A DNA stretch of 64,000 bases from Saprospiraceae bacterium (GCA_016714085.1 JADJNW010000001.1:620001-684000), one strand, 5' to 3'; counted from the stretch's first letter, positions 14,095-23,178 are shown. The notes: generated by a model not told the origin, from the letters alone. Translations and numbers: made by a program.

Positions 14095-16698
14095 TTATCG
14101 GCTTACGTTAAACTTGCTGACAAGTTGATTCATTTTGGTATCTATCCGAATCAGATAGGTACCTGCCGGTAAATCGGCGACTTCTATTTGTTCATCATTG
14201 ATGCCTTCATATACACCGATGGGTATTTCCTTTACTTTTTGACCCACCATATTGAAAATTTGTACGATTGCATCACCATCCTCTTTGCTTGGGAAATTAA
14301 TATTCACTTTATCGCTTGCCGGATTGGGGAATACGCTCAGCGTTGGGGTGAAAAACTCGCTTTGTGATGATACTTGAAGCGAATTATTGCCCCCTTCTTC
14401 CGGGAGATTGCTACAAACGCTACCTTCATAGATTTTCACATTGCGGAAATAGGAATTGCCATTGCGATACCCTACATCATTATCAGCAATAAAGAAGAAG
14501 CGTGTGAACGACCCCGTATAATGTTGTCCAACGGGGATAATATATTTTTTCCAGATATTGCCGCCAGGATAATTGCTGTAAGTCTGAATACCCCAGGGCT
14601 GCTTACCGTAGAGCTTGATGGTACGATTGGAAGAAATATTGTCGTCATTATCAAAGCCGAAGCCATGTATTTCACCTTGCAAGGTAGAACCGAATTCCAA
14701 TTCCACGACCGTATTGGGCGTTACGCTGTAATTCATATGAATGGCCTTCCAGGCATTGTTTTGTATCTTTAATTCAGCGCCATTATTGAGCAAAGTGTAC
14801 GATCCGATGTCTTGTCCGCCGCCATAGGAGTGAAGCGTGCTGGTTTTGAAGTCAATTTCAATACAAGTACCGTTGCCGTTGCCACCACCATTTCCGCCGC
14901 CGCTGCCGTCGGGCAGACAGAAATTGGTCGTTTCGCTTGATCCGAAACTGCCGCCTGTTTTGATAGAGCCACCACTGGCATTGGTCAAGGAATATGCGCC
15001 ACTACCATAGCCGCAGCAGATACCATCACCGTAAGAGTCTAATATCTCAAACGTATAGCAGCCATCAGCCAGACAAAAAGTGTCGCGCACTTGTGTATTC
15101 GCTGTTCCTTTGGCGTAAGGCCCACCTGATTCGATCACCGAGCCCGCAGCATTTTTGAGTTGCCAAGTTGTTTCGGAGCCATAATTGTCGAGTACCAAAC
15201 GTAAATAGACTGTATTTTGAGTACAACCAGTAGGATTAGAGCCGCCACCGCCATTACCACCGCCGCTTCCACCTCCAGATCCGCCGCCGCTACCGCCACC
15301 ATTGCCTCCTCCACCAGTGCCGCCGCCTCCAGTGCCACCACCTCCAGAACCGCCACCGCTGCCTCCGCCGCCGTTCCCTCCGCCGCTATCGCAAGTTTGC
15401 AGGCAATTAGCAGCAGCTATTCTATTCCGAATCACGTTGCCGGGCTGTGGCCCGAAACCTTGATTGAAATTAACACCTACATTGGAAATATGACAATAAG
15501 ACATGATGGTACCACCTACCGAAGGGGCACCCGGATTGGGGCATCCACCTTCTGTAAACCCGGCGCAGCCGTCAATGGCTGTATTGTTACCATTCCAAAC
15601 GCAAGCGTGGGTATGATGAGAACCTAAGAGGTGGCCAAGCTCGTGCGTGACCACCATCACTGTGAATGAGTAAGTTGGAACGGTACTATAGGATGTGCCA
15701 ATACTACTAAAACTGAGCTTTGCAGCGTTGTAACCATGACATAAACCATTCAAAACGGCAATACCACCGCTGCCTTTGTAAGAAAGCAATTGCCCCAGAT
15801 CACCATTAAAGCTGGTACGGGTTTGCTGGAATTGATTGAGTAATTGAGAACTATTCCCGCCGGAGTATGGGCTGGGCGTCGTCCATATATAAATCTCGGA
15901 AATGACGACACTGACGTTATCATTGGCATAAAGCGTCGCTACCTGATTGAAAATACCCTCTACATAAGTTGTAACGCCGGCAGTCGTGCCGCCTTTGTTT
16001 TGATAGATGTCGTAATCGACTTCAAAATAGATACGTACACAGCCTGCACCGTCGCGCGAAGCATTTGGCAAGAGGTCTTCGGGAGTATAAGAGATGCCTT
16101 CGTCTTGCGTACCGCATAGAAAAGTCTCCCGATCAAAGACCGCATTGTCATTATAGATAATATGCTGCTTCTCGGCGGCTGGTTCATCGATTTTGCCAAT
16201 GACCAAATTGCCCGTAGGGGAAGAACTAATCAACCCAATCACTTCATCTTCAAAAATACTGATAGCTGCCAGTGAAGCCGGATCGCCTTTAACAATACCC
16301 CGGTAATGTACACCATGTTCTACTTCTGTGGGGGTCGTAGCGCTACTTTCGGTCACGGAAAAATCGCTACTCAGGATGTTGACTTGCACCAACTCGAGTT
16401 CGATTTCGCCATGAGCAGTGGTAGGCACTTTGAAAGTTAAAGCGGTGGGCGCTTTCTGTAAAAGATTTCTTACATTTTTTGATTCCAATTGCAGCAAATC
16501 ATACTGATCCAATTGGCGTTCCGGCTCACTATTGGCATCTTTTTGCAGGCTGGATAGCTGAAAGAGTTCTGTATTTTTAAATGTTTCACCTTTTCTTTTA
16601 TGCGTATTTACCAGATCAGCGGGTGCTAAATTGTTTTGTGCGCAAACAGACGCAAGGGTACACAGCAGTACCAGGGTAAATATTGGTAACTTCATCAC
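14095..16698 (-). CDS. Secreted zinc metalloprotease (M12B-like) with T9SS sorting domain
   Basis: An 867-residue exported protease. Residues 1-21 are a signal peptide. A propeptide-like region (~30-200) precedes the catalytic domain (~215-435). The zinc site HELGHLLGSHH at residues 352-362 matches HExxHxxGxxH of the metzincins, and GTIMSYCH (Met399) is the Met-turn. A Gly/Ser/Asn-rich linker of about 55 residues follows, then a Cys-containing domain (TVYLRLVLDNYGSETTWQL, ILDSYGDGICCGYG) often found in Bacteroidota secreted proteases. After another lectin-like segment, the protein ends with a T9SS type A domain (residues 787-867, LSVFPNPASDKVNINF). It probably acts outside the cell or on its surface. 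It is monocistronic with its own terminator. Confidence 0.93.
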   Translation of the reverse strand: MMKLPIFTLVLLCTLASVCAQNNLAPADLVNTHKRKGETFKNTELFQLSSLQKDANSEPERQLDQYDLLQLESKNVRNLLQKAPTALTFKVPTTAHGEIELELVQVNILSSDFSVTESSATTPTEVEHGVHYRGIVKGDPASLAAISIFEDEVIGLISSSPTGNLVIGKIDEPAAEKQHIIYNDNAVFDRETFLCGTQDEGISYTPEDLLPNASRDGAGCVRIYFEVDYDIYQNKGGTTAGVTTYVEGIFNQVATLYANDNVSVVISEIYIWTTPSPYSGGNSSQLLNQFQQTRTSFNGDLGQLLSYKGSGGIAVLNGLCHGYNAAKLSFSSIGTSYSTVPTYSFTVMVVTHELGHLLGSHHTHACVWNGNNTAIDGCAGFTEGGCPNPGAPSVGGTIMSYCHISNVGVNFNQGFGPQPGNVIRNRIAAANCLQTCDSGGGNGGGGSGGGSGGGGTGGGGTGGGGNGGGSGGGSGGGSGGGNGGGGSNPTGCTQNTVYLRLVLDNYGSETTWQLKNAAGSVIESGGPYAKGTANTQVRDTFCLADGCYTFEILDSYGDGICCGYGSGAYSLTNASGGSIKTGGSFGSSETTNFCLPDGSGGGNGGGNGNGTCIEIDFKTSTLHSYGGGQDIGSYTLLNNGAELKIQNNAWKAIHMNYSVTPNTVVELEFGSTLQGEIHGFGFDNDDNISSNRTIKLYGKQPWGIQTYSNYPGGNIWKKYIIPVGQHYTGSFTRFFFIADNDVGYRNGNSYFRNVKIYEGSVCSNLPEEGGNNSLQVSSQSEFFTPTLSVFPNPASDKVNINFPSKEDGDAIVQIFNMVGQKVKEIPIGVYEGINDEQIEVADLPAGTYLIRIDTKMNQLVSKFNVSR

Positions 16699-17560
16699 AC
16701 TTAATCGGTTTTCGGTTTAAAAAAAATTTGTTTCACAAAACACCTGGTTATAGGGCAATTAGCGCATTGACCGTCGATGCTTTACCATGTTTCACTGCTG
16801 TATATTTTTATTTAAGTGTTGCACAAAAGTGTTTGATGGCAATAATTTCAGGTCAATTAATAAAGTAATAATATTTATGTAATAATTCGTAGATAGTGCT
16901 AAAGTAGCACCAAAAACCTCCCATGCATCAACGAAGCAGAAGAACTGCCGATGATGGCGTATAGGTCGTCAGATTATGATGTGTAATGATTACGATGACT
17001 AAAAACGCGCGTTTACTCGTTTCAATGGTTTTTTAAACGGGTATAAAACAAAAGCAATGAATGCCGGAGCATTCCGTAGCTAAATGTTTCATTGTTTTTG
17101 TAATGTAAGTTCTCTCAGATGTATGTCTGGATGCACCAGCATTGAAATATTGCTGCGCTACCCATTAGGGTAAGTCTTGTTGGTAAGCTAATAATCACCG
17201 AAGAAATTGTCAATTGCAAACATTTAACAATATGCTATAAAAGTTCACAATTAACGTTTTTTGCCTCTCGGCAAAGGTATCAATTTTATAATGATAAAAA
17301 AATAATTATGCGTGTTTTCTCAACTTTATCAATGCTTCCCAACTTTCATATCATTTCTTCACTTCTACGGCTATTACATGATTGTTCCTGCGGTAATCAT
17401 ATTATAAGCAACGTTGATTTATAGGAATGAATTATTTACGGGAGGAAATTGTTTTGTTGCATTCACCTTCATTTTTGGAAAGGTCGGGTTTGGGGCTTAG
17501 GCGGTCGTTTTTCTTACAAAATAAATTTCTAAAATATAAACCAGTGGTACACAAATAGAT
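16699..17560. other. Gene-free AT-rich stretch
   Basis: About 860 bp upstream of the metalloprotease without a convincing reading frame on either strand. It presumably holds the protease promoter. Short imperfect palindromes are present, but no repeat family or RNA gene was recognised. Confidence 0.5.
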
Positions 17561-17634
17561 CGGCGTATTGAAGAAAAGATTCTTCAATACGCCGAATCAA
17601 ATTTATTTTCTCGACCGCCGATTAGCAATCGGCG
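17561..17634. terminator. Two hairpins downstream of the NifU-like gene
   Basis: The perfect 15-bp inverted repeat at 17561-17575 / 17580-17594 (loop AAGA) and the 8-bp repeat CGCCGATT / AATCGGCG at 17616-17634 lie directly after the minus-strand stop at 17638. The second hairpin is followed on that strand by an A/T-rich tract. A transcript end is likely, although neither has a clean U-run. Confidence 0.6.
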
Positions 17635-17637
17635 CTA

Positions 17638-18255
17638 CTATCCCATTTCCGATACTACCTCTGTCACCTCCGGCACCATGCGCTTCAGCATGCCTTCGAT
17701 GCCTGCCTTGAGTGTCACCGTAGAAGAAGGGCAACCGCTACACGAACCTTGCAGAATCACGTTCACCACGCCCTGGTTATAAGATTTGAATTCAATATTG
17801 CCGCCATCCATTTCTACCGCCGGCTTTACATAAGTATCAATCAAATCTTTAATTTTTTGTACAATTTCCACTTCATCCGCCGAGTAGCTTTGCGTTGCGC
17901 CGTGTGCCGCTTCCAACTCAGCCATTGCTTCTGCGAAACCTTCCTTTACAATTTCGCCGCCATCTTCCACATATTTCTTGATGAAATCCTTGATTTTGAG
18001 CATAATATCAGCCCATTCGTAATTCATCTCCTTGGTGATGGTCACGAAATTATTGGTGATATATACCCCTTTTACATAAGGTAATTCAAACAAGACTTTA
18101 CCCAGTGGCGACCATTCTTGCGCTAAAGCTTCCTCCCGGAAATCGGCTGTACCTTTGTACAACATTCGGTTGGTTACAAATTTCAAGCTTTCCGGGTTCG
18201 GCGTTTGCTCAGTGTATAGCATTACCGGACTTTTGGTCATTGTATTTTCCATCAT
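17638..18255 (-). CDS. NifU-family Fe-S cluster carrier (Nfu-like)
   Basis: A 205-residue protein. Residues ~10-100 are an Nfu N-terminal domain (LYTEQTPNPESLKFVTNR). Residues ~125-205 form the NifU C-terminal domain, with the cluster-binding pair C172/C175 in LQGSCSGCPSSTVTLKAGI and the conserved VEMDGGNIEF. Such proteins hold a 4Fe-4S cluster at a dimer interface and pass it to apo-proteins in the cytoplasm. I took the ATG at 18255; the frame is open further upstream only through a low-complexity C/A-run region that is unlikely to be coding. It lies downstream of the ferredoxin reductase gene, and both may serve Fe-S/redox metabolism. Confidence 0.92.
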   Translation of the reverse strand: MMENTMTKSPVMLYTEQTPNPESLKFVTNRMLYKGTADFREEALAQEWSPLGKVLFELPYVKGVYITNNFVTITKEMNYEWADIMLKIKDFIKKYVEDGGEIVKEGFAEAMAELEAAHGATQSYSADEVEIVQKIKDLIDTYVKPAVEMDGGNIEFKSYNQGVVNVILQGSCSGCPSSTVTLKAGIEGMLKRMVPEVTEVVSEMG

Positions 18256-18640
18256 ATCTCTCTTTCTATTTAGATTGATTCTACAAAAGTAACACGCAAA
18301 AATGTTTTTCGTTTGATGTTTAACGTTTGAAATTCTTTTAAATGGTAGGAAGGGCAACCCCTGGGGGCTTTTAGCCCCCCCCCCCCCCAAAAAACCCCCC
18401 GGAAAAAAAAAATGAATATTACTGTCTAAATTAATAACGGAAGAAATGCGCCACAAAACTCTCCCTTTAAAAAGCTTACCGTCTATCTGCCGCCTGGGGG
18501 TCGCTTTGCAAGATTTCAAACTCAAGGTTCGTTAAGCATTTCCGGTTGTATTAGAAAAAGCTGCGCCGCAGGGGACGGGGGCCCCCGAAAAAAAAAAAAA
18601 TTTTCTTTCTCCCTTTCTCTCCCCCAAAAAACACTTATCA
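18256..18640. other. Low-complexity, homopolymer-rich gap
   Basis: Contains runs that stand out from everything around them: about 14 C's followed by A's, C's, G's and A's near 18374-18410, and G/C runs followed by 13 A's near 18573-18600. No credible gene is readable. The neighbouring reductase gene loses its frame here. The pattern looks like degraded consensus sequence at a poorly covered spot more than a biological element. Confidence 0.5.
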
Positions 18641-18868
18641 TAACTTTCAAATGCATCTAATAAATCTCTGCTAGGCCGCAAATTCGTGGCAATCACTGTT
18701 CGCTTTCCACCTGCCATCGCACAATGTAAAAGTCAACATCCGAAGCTTCCGTTCCCTTCTTTTATGGCAATCATCCTGTTTTTTCATATAAGGTAAAACC
18801 AAACCCCACCCCCAGATACAATTGATGTACGTAGCCTTTCACCATCTCAAAAGGATAATCTGCTGGAT
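18641..18868 (-). pseudogene. Frameshifted 3' end of the ferredoxin reductase gene
   Basis: In frames other than that of the upstream fragment, the minus strand reads SREENLNPADYPFEMVKGYV and HQLY, then further on SDVDFYI and RWQ. These match the C-terminal NAD(P)-binding part expected for ferredoxin reductases (the final residues normally read FYxCGW). At least three indels are needed to join them. The last readable piece near 18641-18700 (RDLLDAFESYDKC) may be the tail. Sequence error is more likely than decay, given the adjacent homopolymer runs. Confidence 0.45.
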
Positions 18869-19420
18869 TTAAATTTTCTTCCCGCGAAAGCGCGACGGAG
18901 TATTTGAATCCTGGCATTTTTTGTTGCAATTCCTCAAATTCTTTTGATATAAAATGCCATCCGCGTGGCGCGTCCCAAAAATCAGATGGATATTTTTATG
19001 CGATTTTTTGTGCTCATACAAATCCCAAATCATACTGCGAAACGGCGCTACGCCTGTGCCCGTGCAGATAAATACCAAGTCTTTTTCGACAGGCTCTTTA
19101 AGCGTGAAATTGCCATCCGGGCCTTTGAATTTAATATTTGTACCTTCTTTTACTTCGTTGAAAAAATACTCGGTAGCCGCACCGCCATTCATATTGACAA
19201 TGCAAAACTCCAACGTATTATCCTCATCAGGCGCATTCGCAATCGAGTAGCTGCGCCAACGCTTGAGCCGCTTGTCGCTAATGGGCAAATCCATCGTCAC
19301 AAACTGTCCGGCTTTGAAATCCAATTTTTCCTCAGGCACGGTTTCCAACCAAAATCGCTTGGTCGTCGGCGATTCGTCGGCAATTTTTACGACTTTACTA
19401 TCATACCATTTCCAGGGCAT
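18869..19420 (-). CDS. Ferredoxin-NAD(P)+ reductase-like oxidoreductase, 3' truncated
   Basis: An FAD-dependent reductase of the FNR family that moves electrons between NAD(P)H and ferredoxin- or flavodoxin-type carriers. The FAD-binding motif is RSYSIA at residues 56-61. The NAD-binding start is ICTGTGVAPFRSMIWDLYEH around residues 118-137, followed by NIHLIFGTRHADGILYQK. After residue ~160 the frame drifts (KNLRNCNKKCQ) and stops early at 183 residues; members usually have 220-250. The missing part is readable downstream in other frames. It is followed by the Nfu-like gene and preceded by the mevalonate genes, all on the minus strand. Confidence 0.85.
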   Translation of the reverse strand: MPWKWYDSKVVKIADESPTTKRFWLETVPEEKLDFKAGQFVTMDLPISDKRLKRWRSYSIANAPDEDNTLEFCIVNMNGGAATEYFFNEVKEGTNIKFKGPDGNFTLKEPVEKDLVFICTGTGVAPFRSMIWDLYEHKKSHKNIHLIFGTRHADGILYQKNLRNCNKKCQDSNTPSRFRGKKI

Positions 19421-19505
19421 AACCTATTATGTTATAGTTCGTAGTGTTAGGGTGTTTTGGTAAAACCATGATGCTGAAATTCTATCATACGATAACTCCC
19501 AAACA

Positions 19506-20444
19506 CTATAATACCAAATTTTCAAATGGGATAACAGTTTCAAATCCTTTTTCGTTGAAATAAAATTTGGTTTCTTCGGCGCTGCGATCGCTGGTGGCCA
19601 ATACAAAGTCGCCGCCCCAAGCACCGAGCGACTTCACCTCGCCCCAAAAGTCTTGAAAATAAAGGGCTTTAGCGCGCGGAAGCTCCAAGGTTTCAGCTAC
19701 AATTGCTTCGTGTTCTCGAATCAATACTTCAAAATGAGAAAGGTCTTTACATTCCACAAATTCCAAAGTCAAATTGGAAATGCGATCTATTAATTGGGGT
19801 TGACCTTGCACTTTTTCGCGATAACGCGCAATACCTTCGCGGCTATCCTGTTTTTTACCAAGATAAATAAAATAGAGCCGTTTAGCAAACATTTCAAAAA
19901 GCATCCTACGGTTCTTAACCGTAGGACGCTTCTGTTCATCTAATTGATACAAAATCGGTCCATTTGCTTGCGCACAAGCAATATCATAACCCGACCCGCC
20001 AAAAGTATTTTTTAATAAAATAAATGGATCAATTCCAGCCCATTGCGCCAGATTGGCAATCAGCGTAGAACTCGTACCCAAGCCCCAAAGGCGCGGAAAT
20101 TCTAAGCGCGTTTCGATTTGCAAGCCTTGAAATTGCTGGAGAAATCCAGGATTTTGTTTTTGAATCGCTTTAAAAATTTTCGTCAAGCGATTCCCCGTTT
20201 CTATATCATTACAACTCAAACATTCGCCGGAAGGCAAATCAAAAATCCCTTGAAACCAAGGATTGTCGTCTGCATCAAAGCTTTTCCATGTTATCGTTTT
20301 GGTCTCATTTTCAACGACTTGCAAAGATTGACCCAATTTTGTAGGCAAAGCCAAAGCCAGTGCGCCATCCAACACGAAGTATTCGGCGGTCAGTAAAAGT
20401 TTACCTTTTGAATGAAATTTCAAGATAGGACTATCGTGCTGCAC
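19506..20444 (-). CDS. GYDIA-family GHMP kinase (mevalonate pathway)
   Basis: A GHMP-superfamily small-molecule kinase of 312 residues. Signature pieces: GKLLLTAEYFVLDGA near the N-terminus, the ATP-binding PRLWGLGTSSTL at about residues 117-128, GGSGYDIACAQ at 149-159, and the C-terminal GAWGGDFVLAT. The S-G-Y-D-I-A motif defines the Bacteroidota GYDIA family, which sits in mevalonate clusters and is the likely mevalonate or phosphomevalonate kinase. The exact substrate is not settled by the sequence. I chose the GTG start at 20444, which overlaps the HMG-CoA reductase stop by 14 bp and implies translational coupling. The only upstream ATG would add about 24 unlikely residues. Confidence 0.86.
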   Translation of the reverse strand: MQHDSPILKFHSKGKLLLTAEYFVLDGALALALPTKLGQSLQVVENETKTITWKSFDADDNPWFQGIFDLPSGECLSCNDIETGNRLTKIFKAIQKQNPGFLQQFQGLQIETRLEFPRLWGLGTSSTLIANLAQWAGIDPFILLKNTFGGSGYDIACAQANGPILYQLDEQKRPTVKNRRMLFEMFAKRLYFIYLGKKQDSREGIARYREKVQGQPQLIDRISNLTLEFVECKDLSHFEVLIREHEAIVAETLELPRAKALYFQDFWGEVKSLGAWGGDFVLATSDRSAEETKFYFNEKGFETVIPFENLVL

Positions 20445-21111
20445 TGTTGGTTGCTTTTTCCCGTTTTCCCTCCAAAAACTCCCGCACCGCTGTGAATGAC
20501 ACCACTTTATCAGCAAAATAAATCATTATTTCCTGGCTTTCCACCTCCGTAGCGCCAAGATGATTCAAAATATTGGTCAGGTGCATTTTCATATGCCCTT
20601 TCTGGATGCCGGTGGTCACGAGCGAACGCACCGCCGCAAAGTTTTGCGCCAAGCCAGTAACAGCAACGATTTGCATCAGTTCTTCCGCACTCGGATTGTC
20701 TAGGATTTCCAAAGATAATTTTGCTAATGGATGTAATTTGGTCAAACCACCTACCGTGCCCAAGGCAATCGGCAGTTCCAACCAGAATTTGAAAATGCCA
20801 TTTTCGATACTGCAATCGCTAAGGCTTCGGTATTGCCCATCACGAGTGGCGTAGGTATGCCCGCAGGCTTCCACCGCACGAAAATCGTTGCCCGTAGCGA
20901 GCACAACCGCATCTATTCCATTGAAAATGCCTTTGTTATGTGTGGTTGCTCGATAAGGATCGATTTTGGCAATGCGCACGGCTTTACGGAATTTTTCAGC
21001 AAAATAGCTGGCATCCTCTTTGTCGCTCAATGCTTCCACAGGACACTCCACCCATGCACGCACGCGGCATTGAGGGGTGTAATTTGACAAAATTGCCATA
21101 ATAATCTCCAC
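20431..21111 (-). CDS. hmgA: HMG-CoA reductase, C-terminal part (frameshifted gene)
   Basis: Continues the reductase that begins at 21767. It contains the catalytic lysine region ATTHNKGIFNGIDAV, the catalytic aspartate in VVLATGNDFRAVEACGHTYA, and the catalytic histidine in TGIQKGHMKMHLTNIL, all of which class II HMG-CoA reductases need. The frame continues upstream of the first possible start with SFIESHPIFDETEREVEII, so the break lies near 21150. With the upstream fragment it makes a complete enzyme of about 430 residues, which converts HMG-CoA to mevalonate. The next gene, the GHMP kinase, starts inside its end. Confidence 0.88.
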   Translation of the reverse strand: MEIIMAILSNYTPQCRVRAWVECPVEALSDKEDASYFAEKFRKAVRIAKIDPYRATTHNKGIFNGIDAVVLATGNDFRAVEACGHTYATRDGQYRSLSDCSIENGIFKFWLELPIALGTVGGLTKLHPLAKLSLEILDNPSAEELMQIVAVTGLAQNFAAVRSLVTTGIQKGHMKMHLTNILNHLGATEVESQEIMIYFADKVVSFTAVREFLEGKREKATNSAAR

Positions 21112-21767
21112 TTCCCGCTCGGTTTCATCGAAAATCGGGTGGGATTCGATAAAACTTCCAGCGTTGAGCCAAATTGCTCCAGCACCGAGTTAATAAAATT
21201 GGCACCCATCGAGTCACAGGTTTCAAACGAAACACGCAACTGATAGTAATCTTTTTCTATATCTGTAAAATTCAGTAATTCAATATCTTTCACACCGCCG
21301 CCCCGCTTTTCCATATTGCAAGTAATATCGGCAGCGTCTTCAATCATTTGTTGTTTTAATATGTCAAAAACCGATTCGAGTTTCGCAAAATCACCTTTCC
21401 AGGCAAAATGCACTTGCCCCAGCTTTATAGTCGAAATCACTTCTGCGTGAAAGCCACCGTGCGTCTGCCAATATTTCGCTGCGCTGGAAGCCGCCGCCAC
21501 CACTGAGCTTTCTTCAATCACCATCGGCACGGCGTAAGGTTTGCCATTGATAATAAAATTGGGGGCAACGCCATAGGGCATCGGAAAATTGCTGATGGTA
21601 TTTTCACTGAAGCCATCGAGTACACGCTGCAATTCTGCATCTGAATACCAGAAATTTTTGAAATCCTGCGCCATCATTGGGTCGGAGAGAAAATTTTCTG
21701 TGATCCAGTTTATTTTTTCCGTTTTGCTTAATTTGGAAAAACCGTTTATTGTTTTTTTATCCTGCAT
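21027..21767 (-). CDS. hmgA: HMG-CoA reductase, N-terminal part (frameshifted gene)
   Basis: Starts at MQDKKTINGFSKLSKTEKI, the usual opening of class II (bacterial) HMG-CoA reductases. It holds the catalytic glutamate region ENTISNFPMPYGVAPNF and the substrate loop SFETCDSMGANFINSVLE. After FGSTLE, near 21150, the translation (SNPTRFSMKPSGKWRLL) no longer resembles the family while another frame does, so one base is missing or extra there. Codons from ~21150 down to 21027 are out of frame. Gene order fni - hmgA - GHMP kinase supports one mevalonate operon. Confidence 0.88.
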   Translation of the reverse strand: MQDKKTINGFSKLSKTEKINWITENFLSDPMMAQDFKNFWYSDAELQRVLDGFSENTISNFPMPYGVAPNFIINGKPYAVPMVIEESSVVAAASSAAKYWQTHGGFHAEVISTIKLGQVHFAWKGDFAKLESVFDILKQQMIEDAADITCNMEKRGGGVKDIELLNFTDIEKDYYQLRVSFETCDSMGANFINSVLEQFGSTLEVLSNPTRFSMKPSGKWRLLWQFCQITPLNAACVHGWSVLWKH

Positions 21768-21861
21768 TTTTTTAGATGCCAGAAGCCAAATGTCAAACAC
21801 CAGGCATTCAGCTGATTAGATATTTTATTAATTATAATATATTATTTTACAAGCCTCTTTT

Positions 21862-22920
21862 TTACCGAATTTTCAAAAACGCATTCGCCAATTCCAATCC
21901 CTGCACTTGGGCATCCACATAATCGTACAATTCCTCATACGCACCTCGCGCGTGCTTGAGAAAGCCTGAAGCTTGCCCATACACCGCATTCGCATTTGCC
22001 TTATTTACAAGGTAATACCCATCTAGAAAATGCTTAATACCGCCAGAAATAATGACTTGTTTGCACAACATTTTTTCACCCAGTTCTGACGCAATTTGAT
22101 TCGTAAAAGTCACCATTTCTTCAGCGCTATGCCCTACGTTGGCTAATTGACTATAAATCTCCTGCTTGGTTTGGTCGCTGCGTAATAATTCTAATTTTGC
22201 AAAATTTGTACCGCCGTTTGCCGCGAAATCAATCGCCGCCAAAGGCAATTGAAATAAGGCTTTCAGACTTTCGTAGCCCATGCCCTGCCCTACTTCTTTC
22301 ACGATCACCGAAATATCCATCCGCTCCAAAAACCTTGCAATCGTTTCAATCGGTGCTTTCGCAAAGCGGTCGCCTTCCGGCTGGAGCCATTCCTGCAAAG
22401 GATTGACATGAATAATCAAGCCATCTGCTTGTAGCTTTTTCAGCAAATCCTTTACCAGAAAATACCTGCCTCGTTCTACAATCTGTTCAATCTGAGCGAT
22501 ACCCAAATTTGCGTAAAGCGGCAGTTCATCACCAATATCTGAACGTACATCAAAATCTGGAAGCGTTTCATCACTCGTCAAAAGTACCCGACAAGAACCA
22601 AGTCCCATGCCCATTCCAAAATCCTTGCACGCGCGAGCGAGATTGTGATTGATCGTGTAAGCCCATTCCGTACCACCTGTCATACTTGACACCCACATGG
22701 GTACGCGCATCGTTTTGCCCAGAAAAAGGAAATTTTTCAAACTGCCCCGCTGCGGATGCGCCGATAATAGTGGCTCGTAATAAAAACGCCGATCCAATTC
22801 GCCACGCTCTATTTGCGAGCGAAATGCCAGTTCGATATGATCCCGCTTACGTTCGGCTGCCGTCGGGTCATCATCTGGGATGGGGATTGTAGGTTCTTCC
22901 ACCGCTTTTGAATTGATCAT
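21862..22920 (-). CDS. fni: Isopentenyl-diphosphate delta-isomerase, type 2 (FMN)
   Basis: A 352-residue FMN- and NADPH-dependent enzyme that interconverts isopentenyl and dimethylallyl diphosphate, the last common step of the mevalonate route. Visible motifs: RKRDHIEL at residues 24-31, SSMTGG at 78-83, HVNPLQEWLQPEGDR at about 170-184, VKEVGQGMG, and AANGGTNFAKLE. It heads the minus-strand mevalonate genes, with HMG-CoA reductase about 95 bp downstream. Type 2 isomerase with class II reductase is the usual combination in mevalonate-using Bacteroidota. Confidence 0.95.
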   Translation of the reverse strand: MINSKAVEEPTIPIPDDDPTAAERKRDHIELAFRSQIERGELDRRFYYEPLLSAHPQRGSLKNFLFLGKTMRVPMWVSSMTGGTEWAYTINHNLARACKDFGMGMGLGSCRVLLTSDETLPDFDVRSDIGDELPLYANLGIAQIEQIVERGRYFLVKDLLKKLQADGLIIHVNPLQEWLQPEGDRFAKAPIETIARFLERMDISVIVKEVGQGMGYESLKALFQLPLAAIDFAANGGTNFAKLELLRSDQTKQEIYSQLANVGHSAEEMVTFTNQIASELGEKMLCKQVIISGGIKHFLDGYYLVNKANANAVYGQASGFLKHARGAYEELYDYVDAQVQGLELANAFLKIR

Positions 22921-22973
22921 TTATTATGCCATTGGCATCCCTTCGGGATTGACCATTTATCGTTGTAAGTGCC

Positions 22974-23001
22974 GTACTTCGTACCTCTTACTTCCAACTT
23001 C
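22974..23001. repeat. Heptanucleotide repeat, GTACTTC class
   Basis: Four consecutive 7-bp units: GTACTTC, GTACCTC, TTACTTC, CAACTTC. It lies between fni and the glycosyltransferase gene. The same unit in reverse complement occurs at 43958-43985. Confidence 0.7.
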
Positions 23002-23082
23002 TCTTACAAAGGTACAGCAAAATTTTGTTTAACGCCTTGGGAGAAACAACAAGAAAAGGAAATGGTTTACAGTTTTAAAGCT

Positions 23083-23117
23083 GGAAGTTAGAGGTTGCAA
23101 GTTATAGATTGGAGGTT
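23083..23117. repeat. Heptanucleotide repeat, GGAGGTT class
   Basis: Five consecutive 7-bp units: GGAAGTT, AGAGGTT, GCAAGTT, ATAGATT, GGAGGTT. This is the reverse complement of the CCAACYT units found inside hutU and inside the family 9 glycosyltransferase gene. Confidence 0.7.
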
Positions 23118-23130
23118 TAGAACATTCTTG

Positions 23131-23138
23131 TAAATTTG
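23131..23138 (+). promoter_or_regulatory. Candidate -7 box for the glycosyltransferase operon
   Basis: TAAATTTG matches the Bacteroidota -7 consensus TAnnTTTG, 40 bp ahead of the ATG at 23179. No clear -33 TTTG is present at the usual distance, so support is partial. Confidence 0.4.
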
Positions 23139-23178
23139 CCAACGCAAAACAGATGCTCCGCATCCAAACACCGATTGA

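Noticed and set aside
16683..16868. Short plus-strand frame upstream of the metalloprotease
   Set aside because: It overlaps the divergent leader, has no family features and no conserved composition.
18641..18717. Fragment MAGGKRTVIATNLRP considered as an IstB/DnaC-type ATPase and thus an insertion sequence
   Set aside because: No Walker A or B motif or partner transposase is present, and the surrounding pieces fit the C-terminus of the ferredoxin reductase better.
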